Assembly (NCBI GenBank): GCA_013416485.1
Contig: JACCEO010000014.1
Location: forward strand, 1-37,760
Origin: Alcaligenaceae bacterium
GTDB lineage: Bacteria > Pseudomonadota > Gammaproteobacteria > Burkholderiales > Burkholderiaceae_B
Direction of reading: 5' to 3'
DNA: 37,760 nucleotides
In this document: in pieces, positions 1 through 7,155 of the stretch
How the letters are laid out: every line of letters begins with the position of its first letter
Position numbering within the stretch: position 1 is the stretch's first letter
The notes under the pieces: generated by a model
Seen by the model: the letters and a program-made list of their open reading frames with translations, nothing else
What the model was told of the DNA's origin: nothing
Database searches by the model: none
Made by a program: the position numbers and the translations under genes

Positions 1-157
1 TATGCAACATATTGGCGTTGATGCCGTGGGCCAGTGCCACGCCAGCGATCGACGCGCCCGGGCTCAAGGATTCCTGTACCACCTGGCGTTTGTATTCAAG
101 GGGATAACGCCGCCGCGGGACCCGGGCAGCCGGAACGACAGAAAGAGAAGTGCTCAT
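1..157 (-). CDS. tnpA: IS66-family accessory transposase protein TnpA, N-terminal part
   Basis: The reading frame starts at ATG 157 and runs off the left edge after about 52 codons. The visible protein begins MSTSLSVVPAARVPRRRYPL. It continues into the typical TnpA helix-turn-helix pattern, a basic RRRYPLEYKRQVVQESL stretch followed by PGASIAGVALAHGINANMLH. This type of small protein (usually about 100-140 residues) binds IS ends in IS66 elements and is normally followed by tnpB and tnpC. It could also be labelled an IS3/IS911-type OrfA, because the HTH families are related. The GTAA terminus next to it favours IS66. Whether the full element is intact cannot be seen. Confidence 0.75.
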   Translation of the reverse strand, partial: MSTSLSVVPAARVPRRRYPLEYKRQVVQESLSPGASIAGVALAHGINANMLH

Positions 158-248
158 TAACGTTGCATGTCCATTTCATTTAATAGGTGGACACGTAGTT
201 TGCGCGAATCTCAGTGAGATCTCCAGACGGTATTGGGCGGGCGCTTAC
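1..248 (-). mobile_element. End of an IS66-family insertion sequence (cut by window edge)
   Basis: The minus strand carries the first 52 codons of an IS66-type TnpA. About 90 bp upstream of it a likely terminal inverted repeat begins GTAAGCGCCCGCCC, reading leftward from position 248. IS66 elements typically have GTAA termini and make 8-bp target duplications (family knowledge), so 249-256 (CAATGAGC) would be the right-hand target copy. The other end lies outside the window, so the duplication cannot be confirmed. The exact boundary is an inference from the repeat-like terminus. Confidence 0.7.
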
Positions 249-250
249 CA

Positions 251-1567
251 ATGAGCGTGCAAAATAAAATAGAGATAAACAAAGGAGCAGTTGCCCGTGC
301 AGTCCGTACGCCCCTTGAGGCCTACTACAAGGCCGTGGCGGCCACTGGATATGACGGGAGCACAGAAAGACCGGGCGACTGGGAAGAGAACGAAGAACTC
401 GGCAAAGCCATAGCAAAATCAAAATACGTTACTCGACATCTGGACTGGCTCTATGTAGTTGAGCTCGTCTATGTCGTGCTTGACAACCATCCGCCATTGA
501 AGCCAGCTGAGTTTGCTGAAGAGTTGGAAAAGCTAATTGTCGCGACCGCGGGTCATCGGGACTATCTGGCAATTTTCCCATTGTGCTTCAAGCCCACTAT
601 GAATTTTGGCCTTCCCGGGATTCGAAAGTCCGTGGTCAAGAGCAGAGTCATTGGGAGTTTCACTATTTCGCCCGCTGCACCGTCGTCCAAGGCGCTCAAC
701 AAGATTGTCGCGAAACACGGTTTTCCAGTCATTGATGAATCAAGTTTCCAGCACGCGATGAGGACTTCGAACGAGGCATTCTCACGTGAAATGGTGGTGA
801 CCTTCGATATCCACGGAGCAGAGGATCAACTGCGCTGGAATGCAGACATTAAATTCAGCCTCTTTCGCCGGCTACTCGAGGTATTTGGCAGTCTCTTTGG
901 AGATATGTGTGCGGATTTCGGCCATAGCACTTCGGTCAACCATTTTTTTCTGCTCAACAAAACCAACGGTGAACTCAGGCGTTTTCCGACCAGAGCACCG
1001 TCGCTTGTCAACCTGCCTCTCAGCGTAAGCCTGCTTCAAGCCATCGGACGCCCTGCCTTCAATGATTTCTTGTCGAAGATATCTTCTTCAAATGAAACCA
1101 TGTACGGGCGCATGCGGAACGCGATCAAGTTCTTCGCGATGGCTCTCAATGCAGATGATGATGTAGCGAGCTTCCTGTTCTACGTCGTTGCGATGGAATC
1201 CATCTTCTCAAGAGACAAGAACAATCCGATCAAGGTGACTCTGGCAGATCTTGGAGCCATGCTGTGCTTTCCGCCGACACAGCGTCTCAAGGCGCACAAA
1301 AGGATCCGCGATGCCTACGATCTACGGTCGTCCATCGTCCATTCCGGTGTATCGTCTGTCAGCCGCCAGGATGTCCAGTCGGTGCGAGCGCTTGCTGCCC
1401 GAGCGATCTATGCCAGCCTGTTCTTGTGTCATCAGCTTGAGAACGGACAAGGGAAACTGGAGGATCGTTTCTTTGACCATTTGCGTGATCAGAAGCTGGG
1501 GCTAGTCAAAGCCACTGCGCCGAGTGAACTCTGGGCTATTCCGGAGACCAACGACGGTGACGACTAG
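251..1567 (+). CDS. HEPN-domain (ApeA-like) protein, possible RNase/defence gene, maybe 5'-truncated
   Basis: The frame encodes 438 residues from ATG 251. The C-terminal third carries an alpha-helical segment, FFAMALNADDDVASFLFYVVAMES, followed by the signature YDLRSSIVHSG with R359 and H364. This R-x4-H arrangement is the catalytic motif of HEPN RNase domains and matches the ApeA-like HEPN branch. Members are often toxins or antiphage effectors (family knowledge). The N-terminal 250 residues are not recognised. The start is doubtful: ATG 251 lies 3 bp beyond the inferred IS66 end, no good Shine-Dalgarno is present, and the only upstream in-frame start (TTG 233) lies inside the IS terminus. 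The gene may have lost its true 5' end and promoter to the insertion. No partner gene follows directly. Confidence 0.6.
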   Translation: MSVQNKIEINKGAVARAVRTPLEAYYKAVAATGYDGSTERPGDWEENEELGKAIAKSKYVTRHLDWLYVVELVYVVLDNHPPLKPAEFAEELEKLIVATAGHRDYLAIFPLCFKPTMNFGLPGIRKSVVKSRVIGSFTISPAAPSSKALNKIVAKHGFPVIDESSFQHAMRTSNEAFSREMVVTFDIHGAEDQLRWNADIKFSLFRRLLEVFGSLFGDMCADFGHSTSVNHFFLLNKTNGELRRFPTRAPSLVNLPLSVSLLQAIGRPAFNDFLSKISSSNETMYGRMRNAIKFFAMALNADDDVASFLFYVVAMESIFSRDKNNPIKVTLADLGAMLCFPPTQRLKAHKRIRDAYDLRSSIVHSGVSSVSRQDVQSVRALAARAIYASLFLCHQLENGQGKLEDRFFDHLRDQKLGLVKATAPSELWAIPETNDGDD

Positions 1568-2134
1568 ACACCGACCGTCCTGTATAGAAGAGACCGTCGG
1601 CTGTATCTTTGGTACCAGCAGCGTTAGCTGAGCGCTGGCAATGCCCTACTAGTTGCACCGCTTATAGTTGATCAAATACGCCAGAGGAAGACATGATTAG
1701 GGCCAGAGGGCGTCAGCCGCTTGAGTGGAGGTTGGAGGGTGGGGGCAAACTCAGCTCTGTGAGCAATGGTCGGGGCTGAACGGCAGCTTTGAGGTGCCGA
1801 AGTCGATGCCTCGAACGACGGTTCCGGGTCGAATTCAGACATTCATGATCTGGCATACCTTATCAAATCAAATCGGAACCACTTCACTTTACTTACCCCC
1901 AGCCGCTAACAATACTGTTATCGGCACTTGCTTAAGCAACCAACGACGTAATATTTTCAACCAACTCTACGCTATCTTTTTATTTTGTAATACAAAACGA
2001 CATTCGCCACTAACCAACATTGCAGAACTAGTGTTTCTAATTTTTCATTAATATCAGTTATGAATAAGTAGCTATTCATCACATTCAGTTGGTCTTTTGC
2101 ATAAATCTATTTAATTTATTTTTGATAAAAAACC
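1568..2134. other. Long intergenic region with a composition break, no convincing gene
   Basis: This 567-bp gap separates the HEPN gene from the hydrolase. A weak hairpin (CCGAC at 1571-1575 with GTCGG at 1596-1600, mismatched inside) follows the HEPN stop and could be a poor terminator. From about 1680 to 1850 the DNA is G-rich and resembles the adjoining HEPN segment. From about 1860 to 2134 it becomes clearly AT-rich. A 108-codon frame at 1725-2051 crosses the break, lacks a Shine-Dalgarno and has no recognisable domain, so it is not called. The composition change may mark the edge of an inserted segment. Confidence 0.5.
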
Positions 2135-3010
2135 TTAATCTACAAGCGCATCCTGGGTAATAAACGCCAATATCCCTTCATTAAAGATATCGTTCTGATC
2201 CCCAGTAATCATATGACCGGCTTTGCTAACACCAAACACTTGCAAATGCGGCACGTGCTTTTTTAGTTCGGTAATACTGTGGTCAGTCACTATGTCACTG
2301 CTCATACCCCTGATCAGCAAGACAGGGAATGAAATTGACGCACAAATGGCATATAGGTGCTCACGAAAATCCGGTGTATGTATCGCATCAGAGCCCGCAA
2401 AAAACACGGGGTCCCAATGCCAATACAAGCGCCCATTGTCGCCATATCTAAGGTTTTTCATTAAGCCACTACTGTCTTTTGGCTTGGGTCGATTTGGGTT
2501 GTAGGCAGAAACAGCTTCTGCAACTTGCTCCAGATTATCAAAACCATCCAGGCGCGCTTCTAGGAAATCCAACACTTTTTGTGAACCGTCTGGGTCCAGA
2601 CCTGGAACAATATCGACCAAAATCAGCGAATGAAAAACGTCAGGGTCGGCAAGGCCTATAGCTAACAATCCAGCAAGGCCACCCATAGAGGCGCCTATTA
2701 CCACTGGCTTTCTGGCTAACGTTGCAACTACATCCAGCAGATCGTTGCCTAGCTCTTCCATCGCGTAGTTGCTATCAGGGGCCCACTGGCTATCGCCATG
2801 TCCACGCGCATCCAGGCTGATCACGTAGTAGCCCTGCTGCACCAATACATCTAAGGTACGGCGCCATGAGTGGCGAGTTTGTCCGCCACCATGCAGTAGC
2901 AGTATGGGCTGCCCACTAGGTTCACCACCCACATCAGCCGCCAGCGTCATGCCTTTTCTGTTTTGAAAATAATGTACGTGACTACTGCTTAAGGTGTTAG
3001 ATGTTTTCAT
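2135..3010 (-). CDS. Alpha/beta hydrolase
   Basis: The 291-residue protein has the alpha/beta-hydrolase fold. There is an oxyanion-hole motif HGGGQTRHSW at 40-49 and the D-x-R-G-H-G-x-S segment (DARGHGDS) at 68-75. The nucleophile elbow GASMGG has Ser108. A likely acid is Asp239, and the catalytic His is His266 in AGH. Length and motifs fit soluble esterases and epoxide-hydrolase-like enzymes, and the substrate cannot be read from sequence. It follows the Fic gene on the same strand after 21 bp, so the two may be co-transcribed. A functional link to the toxin-antitoxin pair is only conjecture. Confidence 0.85.
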   Translation of the reverse strand: MKTSNTLSSSHVHYFQNRKGMTLAADVGGEPSGQPILLLHGGGQTRHSWRRTLDVLVQQGYYVISLDARGHGDSQWAPDSNYAMEELGNDLLDVVATLARKPVVIGASMGGLAGLLAIGLADPDVFHSLILVDIVPGLDPDGSQKVLDFLEARLDGFDNLEQVAEAVSAYNPNRPKPKDSSGLMKNLRYGDNGRLYWHWDPVFFAGSDAIHTPDFREHLYAICASISFPVLLIRGMSSDIVTDHSITELKKHVPHLQVFGVSKAGHMITGDQNDIFNEGILAFITQDALVD

Positions 3011-3031
3011 GGGAAATTCGTAGTGTGAAGT

Positions 3032-3634
3032 TTACGGAAAAATAGGCAAACCAATACAATTATCAAATACCTGTATCAACTGGGTATCGTCGCCATAAAT
3101 TGAATGTATATTGGCTTGTATCCATGCGTCGCGATCTACCTTCCACCAGTTAATGCCATAACCGGCGTTGATAATAATCCATTCAAATAAAATACGTTGT
3201 GTACGGCCATTTCCCTCGCGAAAGGGGTGAATGCTATTTAAAGTTCCGTACGATGCGGCAACCTCAGTAACCAACATGTCGCGCGTATGCCCTTGAAACC
3301 AGTTCTGGGCAGCCATTTTTTTAAATTCTTTGTCGGCTTCTGGTTCTATACGATGGGGAACACAAAACTGTGTAGTACCCTTACTGATTTTAACCGTGCG
3401 TATTTTACCTGCCCAATAATAAATATCAGAAAACAGGCGGTAATGGATTTGCTTAAGGGTATCTAAACCGTACGGTGGCTCGTAGAACTCTAGTTTCTGA
3501 GCGGCGATATTGGAAAGGTAGTGCTCGACTTCGCTAAGATCTTGTTCATCACGTAAGTCGAAATGGTTTTTTAGTGCACCAGAGCCAGGATAACAATAAG
3601 GGTCCTGGCCTACGCCGTATTTATCTAAGGTCAC
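3032..3634 (-). CDS. fic: Fic-family protein adenylyltransferase (toxin)
   Basis: Fic enzymes transfer AMP, or another nucleotide moiety, from a nucleotide to hydroxyl side chains of target proteins. The 200-residue protein contains the complete catalytic motif HPFREGNGR at 136-144, with the essential His136. It also has the upstream flap and core segment DIYYWAGKIRTV at 70-81. No inhibitory S/T-x3-E-G/N helix is seen within the protein. Inhibition would therefore come from the separate upstream antitoxin, making this a class I Fic module. The start is a GTG at 3632-3634 that overlaps the antitoxin stop by 4 bp (GTGA), indicating translational coupling. All motif residues are present, so it is probably active when released from the antitoxin. 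Confidence 0.9.
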   Translation of the reverse strand: MTLDKYGVGQDPYCYPGSGALKNHFDLRDEQDLSEVEHYLSNIAAQKLEFYEPPYGLDTLKQIHYRLFSDIYYWAGKIRTVKISKGTTQFCVPHRIEPEADKEFKKMAAQNWFQGHTRDMLVTEVAASYGTLNSIHPFREGNGRTQRILFEWIIINAGYGINWWKVDRDAWIQANIHSIYGDDTQLIQVFDNCIGLPIFP

Positions 3635-3834
3635 ACCTTAACGTGGCGTATTGCTTCAAGCGCCGCTTTACGGGTGGGCAGATGGGGATCGCCTTCCTGC
3701 GGAGATATTTTAAAGCCTTCTAGGCGAAGACTGGCCGAATAGTTGGACTGGCGGTGTTTAGCAAAATAGGCCTTTTTTATTTCAAGACTTGGCTGTTGCA
3801 CGTCCAGTTCTCCGGGAATAAATAGTGTTTGCAT
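3631..3834 (-). CDS. yhfG: YhfG-like antitoxin of the Fic toxin
   Basis: This 67-residue protein lies immediately upstream of fic and overlaps it by 4 bp. It carries NYSASLRLEGF, in which Ser35, Glu39 and Gly40 form the S-x3-E-G inhibitory motif. In class I Fic systems this motif inserts a glutamate into the ATP-binding site of the toxin (family knowledge). The local sequence resembles the NFxASxRLEG segment of E. coli YhfG, which also sits next to fic. The C-terminus is rich in Ala and basic residues. The start ATG at 3834 precedes the IPGELDV segment. The promoter is expected in the divergent region toward 4032, which also holds a DnaA-box-like palindrome. Confidence 0.85.
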   Translation of the reverse strand: MQTLFIPGELDVQQPSLEIKKAYFAKHRQSNYSASLRLEGFKISPQEGDPHLPTRKAALEAIRHVKV

Positions 3835-3873
3835 ACCTAGCGATTATAACCGATCAAGGTGTTATTTTGCATA

Positions 3874-3898
3874 GTTATCCCCACAAACTGTGAATAAC
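3874..3898. repeat. 25-bp imperfect palindrome of DnaA-box-like half sites, copy 1
   Basis: The left arm GTTATCCCCACA and right arm CTGTGAATAAC face each other across two bases. The right arm read on the minus strand contains TTATTCACA, an exact fit to the DnaA consensus TTWTNCACA. The left arm TTATCCCCA has one mismatch. A third related half site, CTGGGGATA, follows directly. A copy with 23 of 25 identical bases lies at 7003-7027. This copy sits between the divergent fic antitoxin and thioesterase genes. A DnaA-binding role is an inference. Confidence 0.6.
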
Positions 3899-4031
3899 CC
3901 TGGGGATAGCCTATGAACACATCGCGCAAGCCCCGTGTACCTGCGGGCAGCTGGTTGATTGGTCATAAAAACGTCACACTGGCTTAGAACATCGTCTTGC
4001 TAGGCAATAGCAGTGTAGGGATAATGGCGGC

Positions 4032-4448
4032 ATGAATGATATCCAGAAACGAGTCACCGCCAGCTTCAATGCCCAAGGCCTGATGACAACATTGGGCGCC
4101 ACCTTAAGTTTGGTGGCCGACGGCGAAGTGCACATAGAAGTGCCCTATTCCCCCCACATATCCCAGCAACACGGCTTTATGCATGGTGGTGCCGTCGGAA
4201 GTATTTTAGACAGCGCCTGCGGGTATGCCGCCATGACCAAGACGCCGGCAGGATCTGAAATTGTTAGTGTGGAATTTAAAATCAACTTTGTACGCCCTGC
4301 CATAGGTGATCGTTTTGTAGCGGTCGGTAAGGTACAAACTGCAGGTAAGCTGTTGCTGGTTAGCGCAGGTGAAGTCCGGGCTTACACAGGTAACGACTAC
4401 AAAATCGTTGCGCTTATGCAGGCCACCATGATGAACGTTCAAAAATAA
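4032..4448 (+). CDS. PaaI-family hotdog thioesterase
   Basis: The 138-residue protein is a single hotdog domain of the PaaI/YdiI type, which hydrolyses acyl- or aryl-CoA thioesters in the cytoplasm. The diagnostic segment is HGFMHGGAVGSILDSACGYA, with HGG at 51-53 capping the central helix and Asp60 as the probable catalytic acid. It is followed by SVEFKINFVRPA, the typical second strand pair. Length fits the family. The start ATG at 4032 is chosen because the ATG at 4024 is out of frame and hits a stop at once. It stands alone in front of the carbonic anhydrase gene, separated by 64 bp. The exact thioester substrate is unknown. Confidence 0.88.
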   Translation: MNDIQKRVTASFNAQGLMTTLGATLSLVADGEVHIEVPYSPHISQQHGFMHGGAVGSILDSACGYAAMTKTPAGSEIVSVEFKINFVRPAIGDRFVAVGKVQTAGKLLLVSAGEVRAYTGNDYKIVALMQATMMNVQK

Positions 4449-4512
4449 CAGATTTGACCCAACGCAAGACCAGCGTAAAATTCATATCCTTCTCCAAAAA
4501 AAACGGACACTT

Positions 4513-5154
4513 ATGTTTCCAACCAGATTAACTTCCGGCTATCAGTCATTTACACAAGGCCGTCTTCCCAAAGAACGCAAGCGTTATCATGAACTTGCTG
4601 AATCAGGGCAACATCCAGAAATCATGGTAATTGGTTGTGGTGACTCTAGGGTTGCCCCTGAAACCATCTTCAATGCAGCACCGGGTGAAATATTTGTTAT
4701 ACGCAATATTGCCAACTTAGTGCCTCCGTGTGAAACAGATACGGAAACCTCATTTCACGGTACCAGTGCGGCTATCGAGTTTGGCGTTAATGCGTTAAAA
4801 GTCAAACATATTGTCGTGATGGGCCATGCATGTTGCGGGGGCGTTGCTGCCTTTGCCAACAACGATGCCCCGTTGACCAAGCCCGATTTTATCGGCAAAT
4901 GGATGTCGCAAATTGCCCCGGTCGCTGAACGCCTGGGCCCCCCACCCGAAGACAGACAAGAATGGATCAAGCAATTGGAAATGGCTGTTGTAGGCTATAG
5001 CCTGGAAAACTTAATGACCTTTCCCGCCGTACGTGATGCCGTCAACCAAGGCCAATTGGCCTTGCATGGCGCTTACTTTGGCGTAGGCACAGGCATACTT
5101 TATATTCGAGACCCCATTACTGGGCAGTTTTCACCACATCACCAAGACAGCTAA
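4513..5154 (+). CDS. Beta-class carbonic anhydrase
   Basis: This zinc enzyme interconverts carbon dioxide and bicarbonate in the cytoplasm. The 213-residue sequence has the beta-class ligands Cys42 and Asp44 in CGDSR, then His105 and Cys108 in HACCGG. The Asp44-Arg46 dyad is intact. The segment RNIANLVPP that forms the active-site channel is also present. It ends with the usual GAYFGVGTGILYI strand region and no extra domain, so it is full length. No membrane segment or signal peptide is seen. It is convergent with the nuclease gene, 29 bp away, and there is no obvious terminator between them. Confidence 0.93.
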   Translation: MFPTRLTSGYQSFTQGRLPKERKRYHELAESGQHPEIMVIGCGDSRVAPETIFNAAPGEIFVIRNIANLVPPCETDTETSFHGTSAAIEFGVNALKVKHIVVMGHACCGGVAAFANNDAPLTKPDFIGKWMSQIAPVAERLGPPPEDRQEWIKQLEMAVVGYSLENLMTFPAVRDAVNQGQLALHGAYFGVGTGILYIRDPITGQFSPHHQDS

Positions 5155-5183
5155 TCAGCTAGCTAACCAGCCAGCAGCGGCGA

Positions 5184-6107
5184 TCAAGGCCCTGCTGATG
5201 GCAACAGGCGTAAGCCGGTACGCCTTACAAACTCCTGATAGCTAATCGTAGGGCCAGCCTTTGTGCTGGCACTATTCGTTTGCCAATGCACCCAGGCACG
5301 CCCTGTGCTTGCGTCGTACACAACTTTGAAAATCTGATTCGGTACAGCCACCCGGCTTTCCCCAATAAGCTGCGGCCTAGCACCATAAACAGGTCCGGTA
5401 AAGATATATACATCCCCCTTGGCCCGCATTACATACTTACGGGTATCGTTTTCAATACGGCTCCAAGCACCTGCATTGTGGGTTTGATTCTGCGGGACCA
5501 TATTCGCTAACGAAAAACTTTGTGCCATTGCATCAACGCTATGCATATCACCCGCTGGTGCCATATGCCCACGGGAATACCCAGACCCTCGGTAATCCGT
5601 CAATTCGGCCCGTTCGCTACGTGGCAAACGGGCATCGGCATAGAACCTATCGGTGCGTGTTATCCCCTGCGCTTTCAGCAGCATTTGCCGATTCAGTCTC
5701 TGGGCAACAAACACCGGCGTCTTGGTCTGCCCGCTATGCAAAATCGCAAATGACGAGAAACACAACTCACGTAAGCCTTGCGCTGCAAGCACTACCGGGG
5801 GCTGGTTTTGCGGAAAAAACTGTGAGCATCCAGAGAACTGTGTCTGGGCTAAGGCGCCCGAAGCCACCACCTGCGGAGCCTCTTGAGATTGATTGGGAAG
5901 CCCTATGTGGGTCAGCAGCGTATCTAGGGAAATTCCATCGCGCCACTGGGGATGCAAGCCACAACTGGCAACGCTAAAACTAGCAATTGCCGAAACACAT
6001 GTAATCTTCAAAAAACGTTTAATACGTTCTACAAATAATTTTTTTGGTGTAGATGAGGCTTTTTTTGAACGGGATTTGCGGGAAACGGGCTTTTTTCTAC
6101 GTGTCAT
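5184..6107 (-). CDS. DNA/RNA non-specific endonuclease (NUC1 family), membrane-anchored or lipidated
   Basis: The C-terminal two thirds form a beta-beta-alpha-metal nuclease. The catalytic His181 lies in YSRGHMAPAGD, and the metal-binding Asn211 lies in PQNQTHN. Glu219 is 8 residues later, the same spacing as in Serratia nuclease. The N-terminus is unusual: residues 1-34 hold about 15 Lys/Arg. They precede a hydrophobic segment of about 15 residues ending VASCG, which resembles a lipobox with Cys49. The protein is therefore predicted to be exported and anchored, acting on periplasmic or external nucleic acid. No inhibitor gene is adjacent. Similar one-gene nucleases occur in many proteobacteria as scavenging enzymes. 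Confidence 0.87.
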   Translation of the reverse strand: MTRRKKPVSRKSRSKKASSTPKKLFVERIKRFLKITCVSAIASFSVASCGLHPQWRDGISLDTLLTHIGLPNQSQEAPQVVASGALAQTQFSGCSQFFPQNQPPVVLAAQGLRELCFSSFAILHSGQTKTPVFVAQRLNRQMLLKAQGITRTDRFYADARLPRSERAELTDYRGSGYSRGHMAPAGDMHSVDAMAQSFSLANMVPQNQTHNAGAWSRIENDTRKYVMRAKGDVYIFTGPVYGARPQLIGESRVAVPNQIFKVVYDASTGRAWVHWQTNSASTKAGPTISYQEFVRRTGLRLLPSAGP

Positions 6108-6244
6108 GCTGCTGAAATCGGGATGCTACTGGCCGAGGTAAGCCCCCGGAATAGCCAACGATTGTAGGCGACGATGGTCTTGCCATGCGGTTCGGCATCC
6201 AAGGCTACAATACAGCGACACGTATCAACTGCCTTACACCAAAG

Positions 6245-6781
6245 ATGAAAAGCCTGACTGGCTGGTCGCACCACCCTCTTACTTCGTTCTCTGAACACCA
6301 GATCCGTTGGCTATTTGCTCCGGGATCGTTAACCACCCAACTTAAAGTCCTGGGCGACTACTCGCTTGAGCTACTTGATCAGCGCCAGTGCGCGTCAACG
6401 ATCTACGACGCCCACGCATTAAGCCTGGCCAGCGGCACACCCATCTGGGTACGCGAGGTGTTAATGCGCTTGAACGGCCTATCCTGCGTAACAGCCCGCA
6501 GCATAACCCCGGTCGAAACACTGGAAGATAATTGGAAGGCATTGGCCGAATACGGGATCTGTCCGCTAGGGGATATTTTGTATTGTGACAGCACGGTTAG
6601 CAGAACCCCCTTTGAATGCGCCCAACTGCAAGCTGACGACCCCCTAGAACCCCTTACCCGCAACCTAGGAATAAAAGCCACGGAACTTCTGGCTAGGCGT
6701 TCTTGTTTTATTAGGAATGGCTCACGGTTGCTGGTCAACGAATGCTTTTTACCCGACTTCTGGGATCGCTTTGCCAAATAG
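6245..6781 (+). CDS. ubiC: Chorismate lyase
   Basis: UbiC removes pyruvate from chorismate to give 4-hydroxybenzoate, the first committed step of ubiquinone synthesis. The 178-residue protein has the family landmarks: WVREVLMRLNG with the substrate-binding Arg, the LGDILY segment, and the C-terminal NECFLPDFW in which the Glu matches the active-site glutamate of E. coli UbiC. The start ATG 6245 gives a length close to the family (165 in E. coli). An upstream in-frame ATG at 6185 would add 20 residues with no family match. The Shine-Dalgarno is weak with either start. ubiA, the usual partner, is not adjacent. Confidence 0.85.
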   Translation: MKSLTGWSHHPLTSFSEHQIRWLFAPGSLTTQLKVLGDYSLELLDQRQCASTIYDAHALSLASGTPIWVREVLMRLNGLSCVTARSITPVETLEDNWKALAEYGICPLGDILYCDSTVSRTPFECAQLQADDPLEPLTRNLGIKATELLARRSCFIRNGSRLLVNECFLPDFWDRFAK

Positions 6782-7120
6782 CCTTGAATTATTATGAACA
6801 TCAAGCTTTTGCTCAGATTGCACAAAAATCGCTATTAAACCTTCGGATATTTCCCCTTTTACACACATGCAGCTTCTAGGGAAAGCTAACGAGATAAATG
6901 AAGATAACAGCTACGATATGCAATACCAGTGCGTAGAATGCAGATCAGCTTAGATGCGATTCGCTGATATGCCGACATTCATGTTCTGATACCGCACAAG
7001 GAGTTATCCCCACATTCTGTGAATAACTCTGTGGACACATGCTTGTAACAATGCCCTGGGTCAATAGTCTAGGGGGCTGCCATTAAATTGGGTAATTAAA
7101 CGTCAGCTAGCGGTAGAAAG
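6782..7120. other. Intergenic region between convergent genes, with a DnaA-box-like palindrome
   Basis: This 339-bp stretch runs from the ubiC stop to a terminator-like hairpin and contains no convincing frame. Its one notable element is the 25-bp palindrome at 7003-7027, listed separately. The rest is AT-rich and has no repeat or RNA that I can recognise. Confidence 0.5.
7003..7027. repeat. 25-bp imperfect palindrome of DnaA-box-like half sites, copy 2
   Basis: It has the same arms as the copy at 3874-3898: GTTATCCCCACA, two spacer bases (TT here, AA there), then CTGTGAATAAC. It is followed by CTGTGGACA, again a related half site in the same place as in copy 1. The similarity therefore extends over about 33 bp. 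This copy lies between convergent genes, so it is not obviously a promoter element. Confidence 0.6.
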
Positions 7121-7136
7121 CGCCAGAGCCCTGGCG
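7121..7136 (-). terminator. Hairpin downstream of the exported hypothetical gene
   Basis: CGCCAG and CTGGCG form a perfect 6-bp stem around a 4-base loop. On the minus strand the stem is followed by CTTTCT, a poor U-tract. It lies 20 bp after the stop of the 7156-7575 gene. It may end that transcript and also stop ubiC read-through. Confidence 0.4.
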
Positions 7137-7155
7137 ACTCCACCCATTGCGGTGA

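Noticed and set aside
1725-2051. 108-codon plus-strand frame in the gap after the HEPN gene
   Set aside because: It crosses a composition break, has no Shine-Dalgarno and has no recognisable domain.
5522-5977. 151-codon frame opposite the nuclease gene
   Set aside because: It lies fully antisense to a gene with clear catalytic motifs and shows no domain of its own.
6403-6825. 140-codon frame opposite ubiC
   Set aside because: It is an antisense shadow of a recognised enzyme gene.
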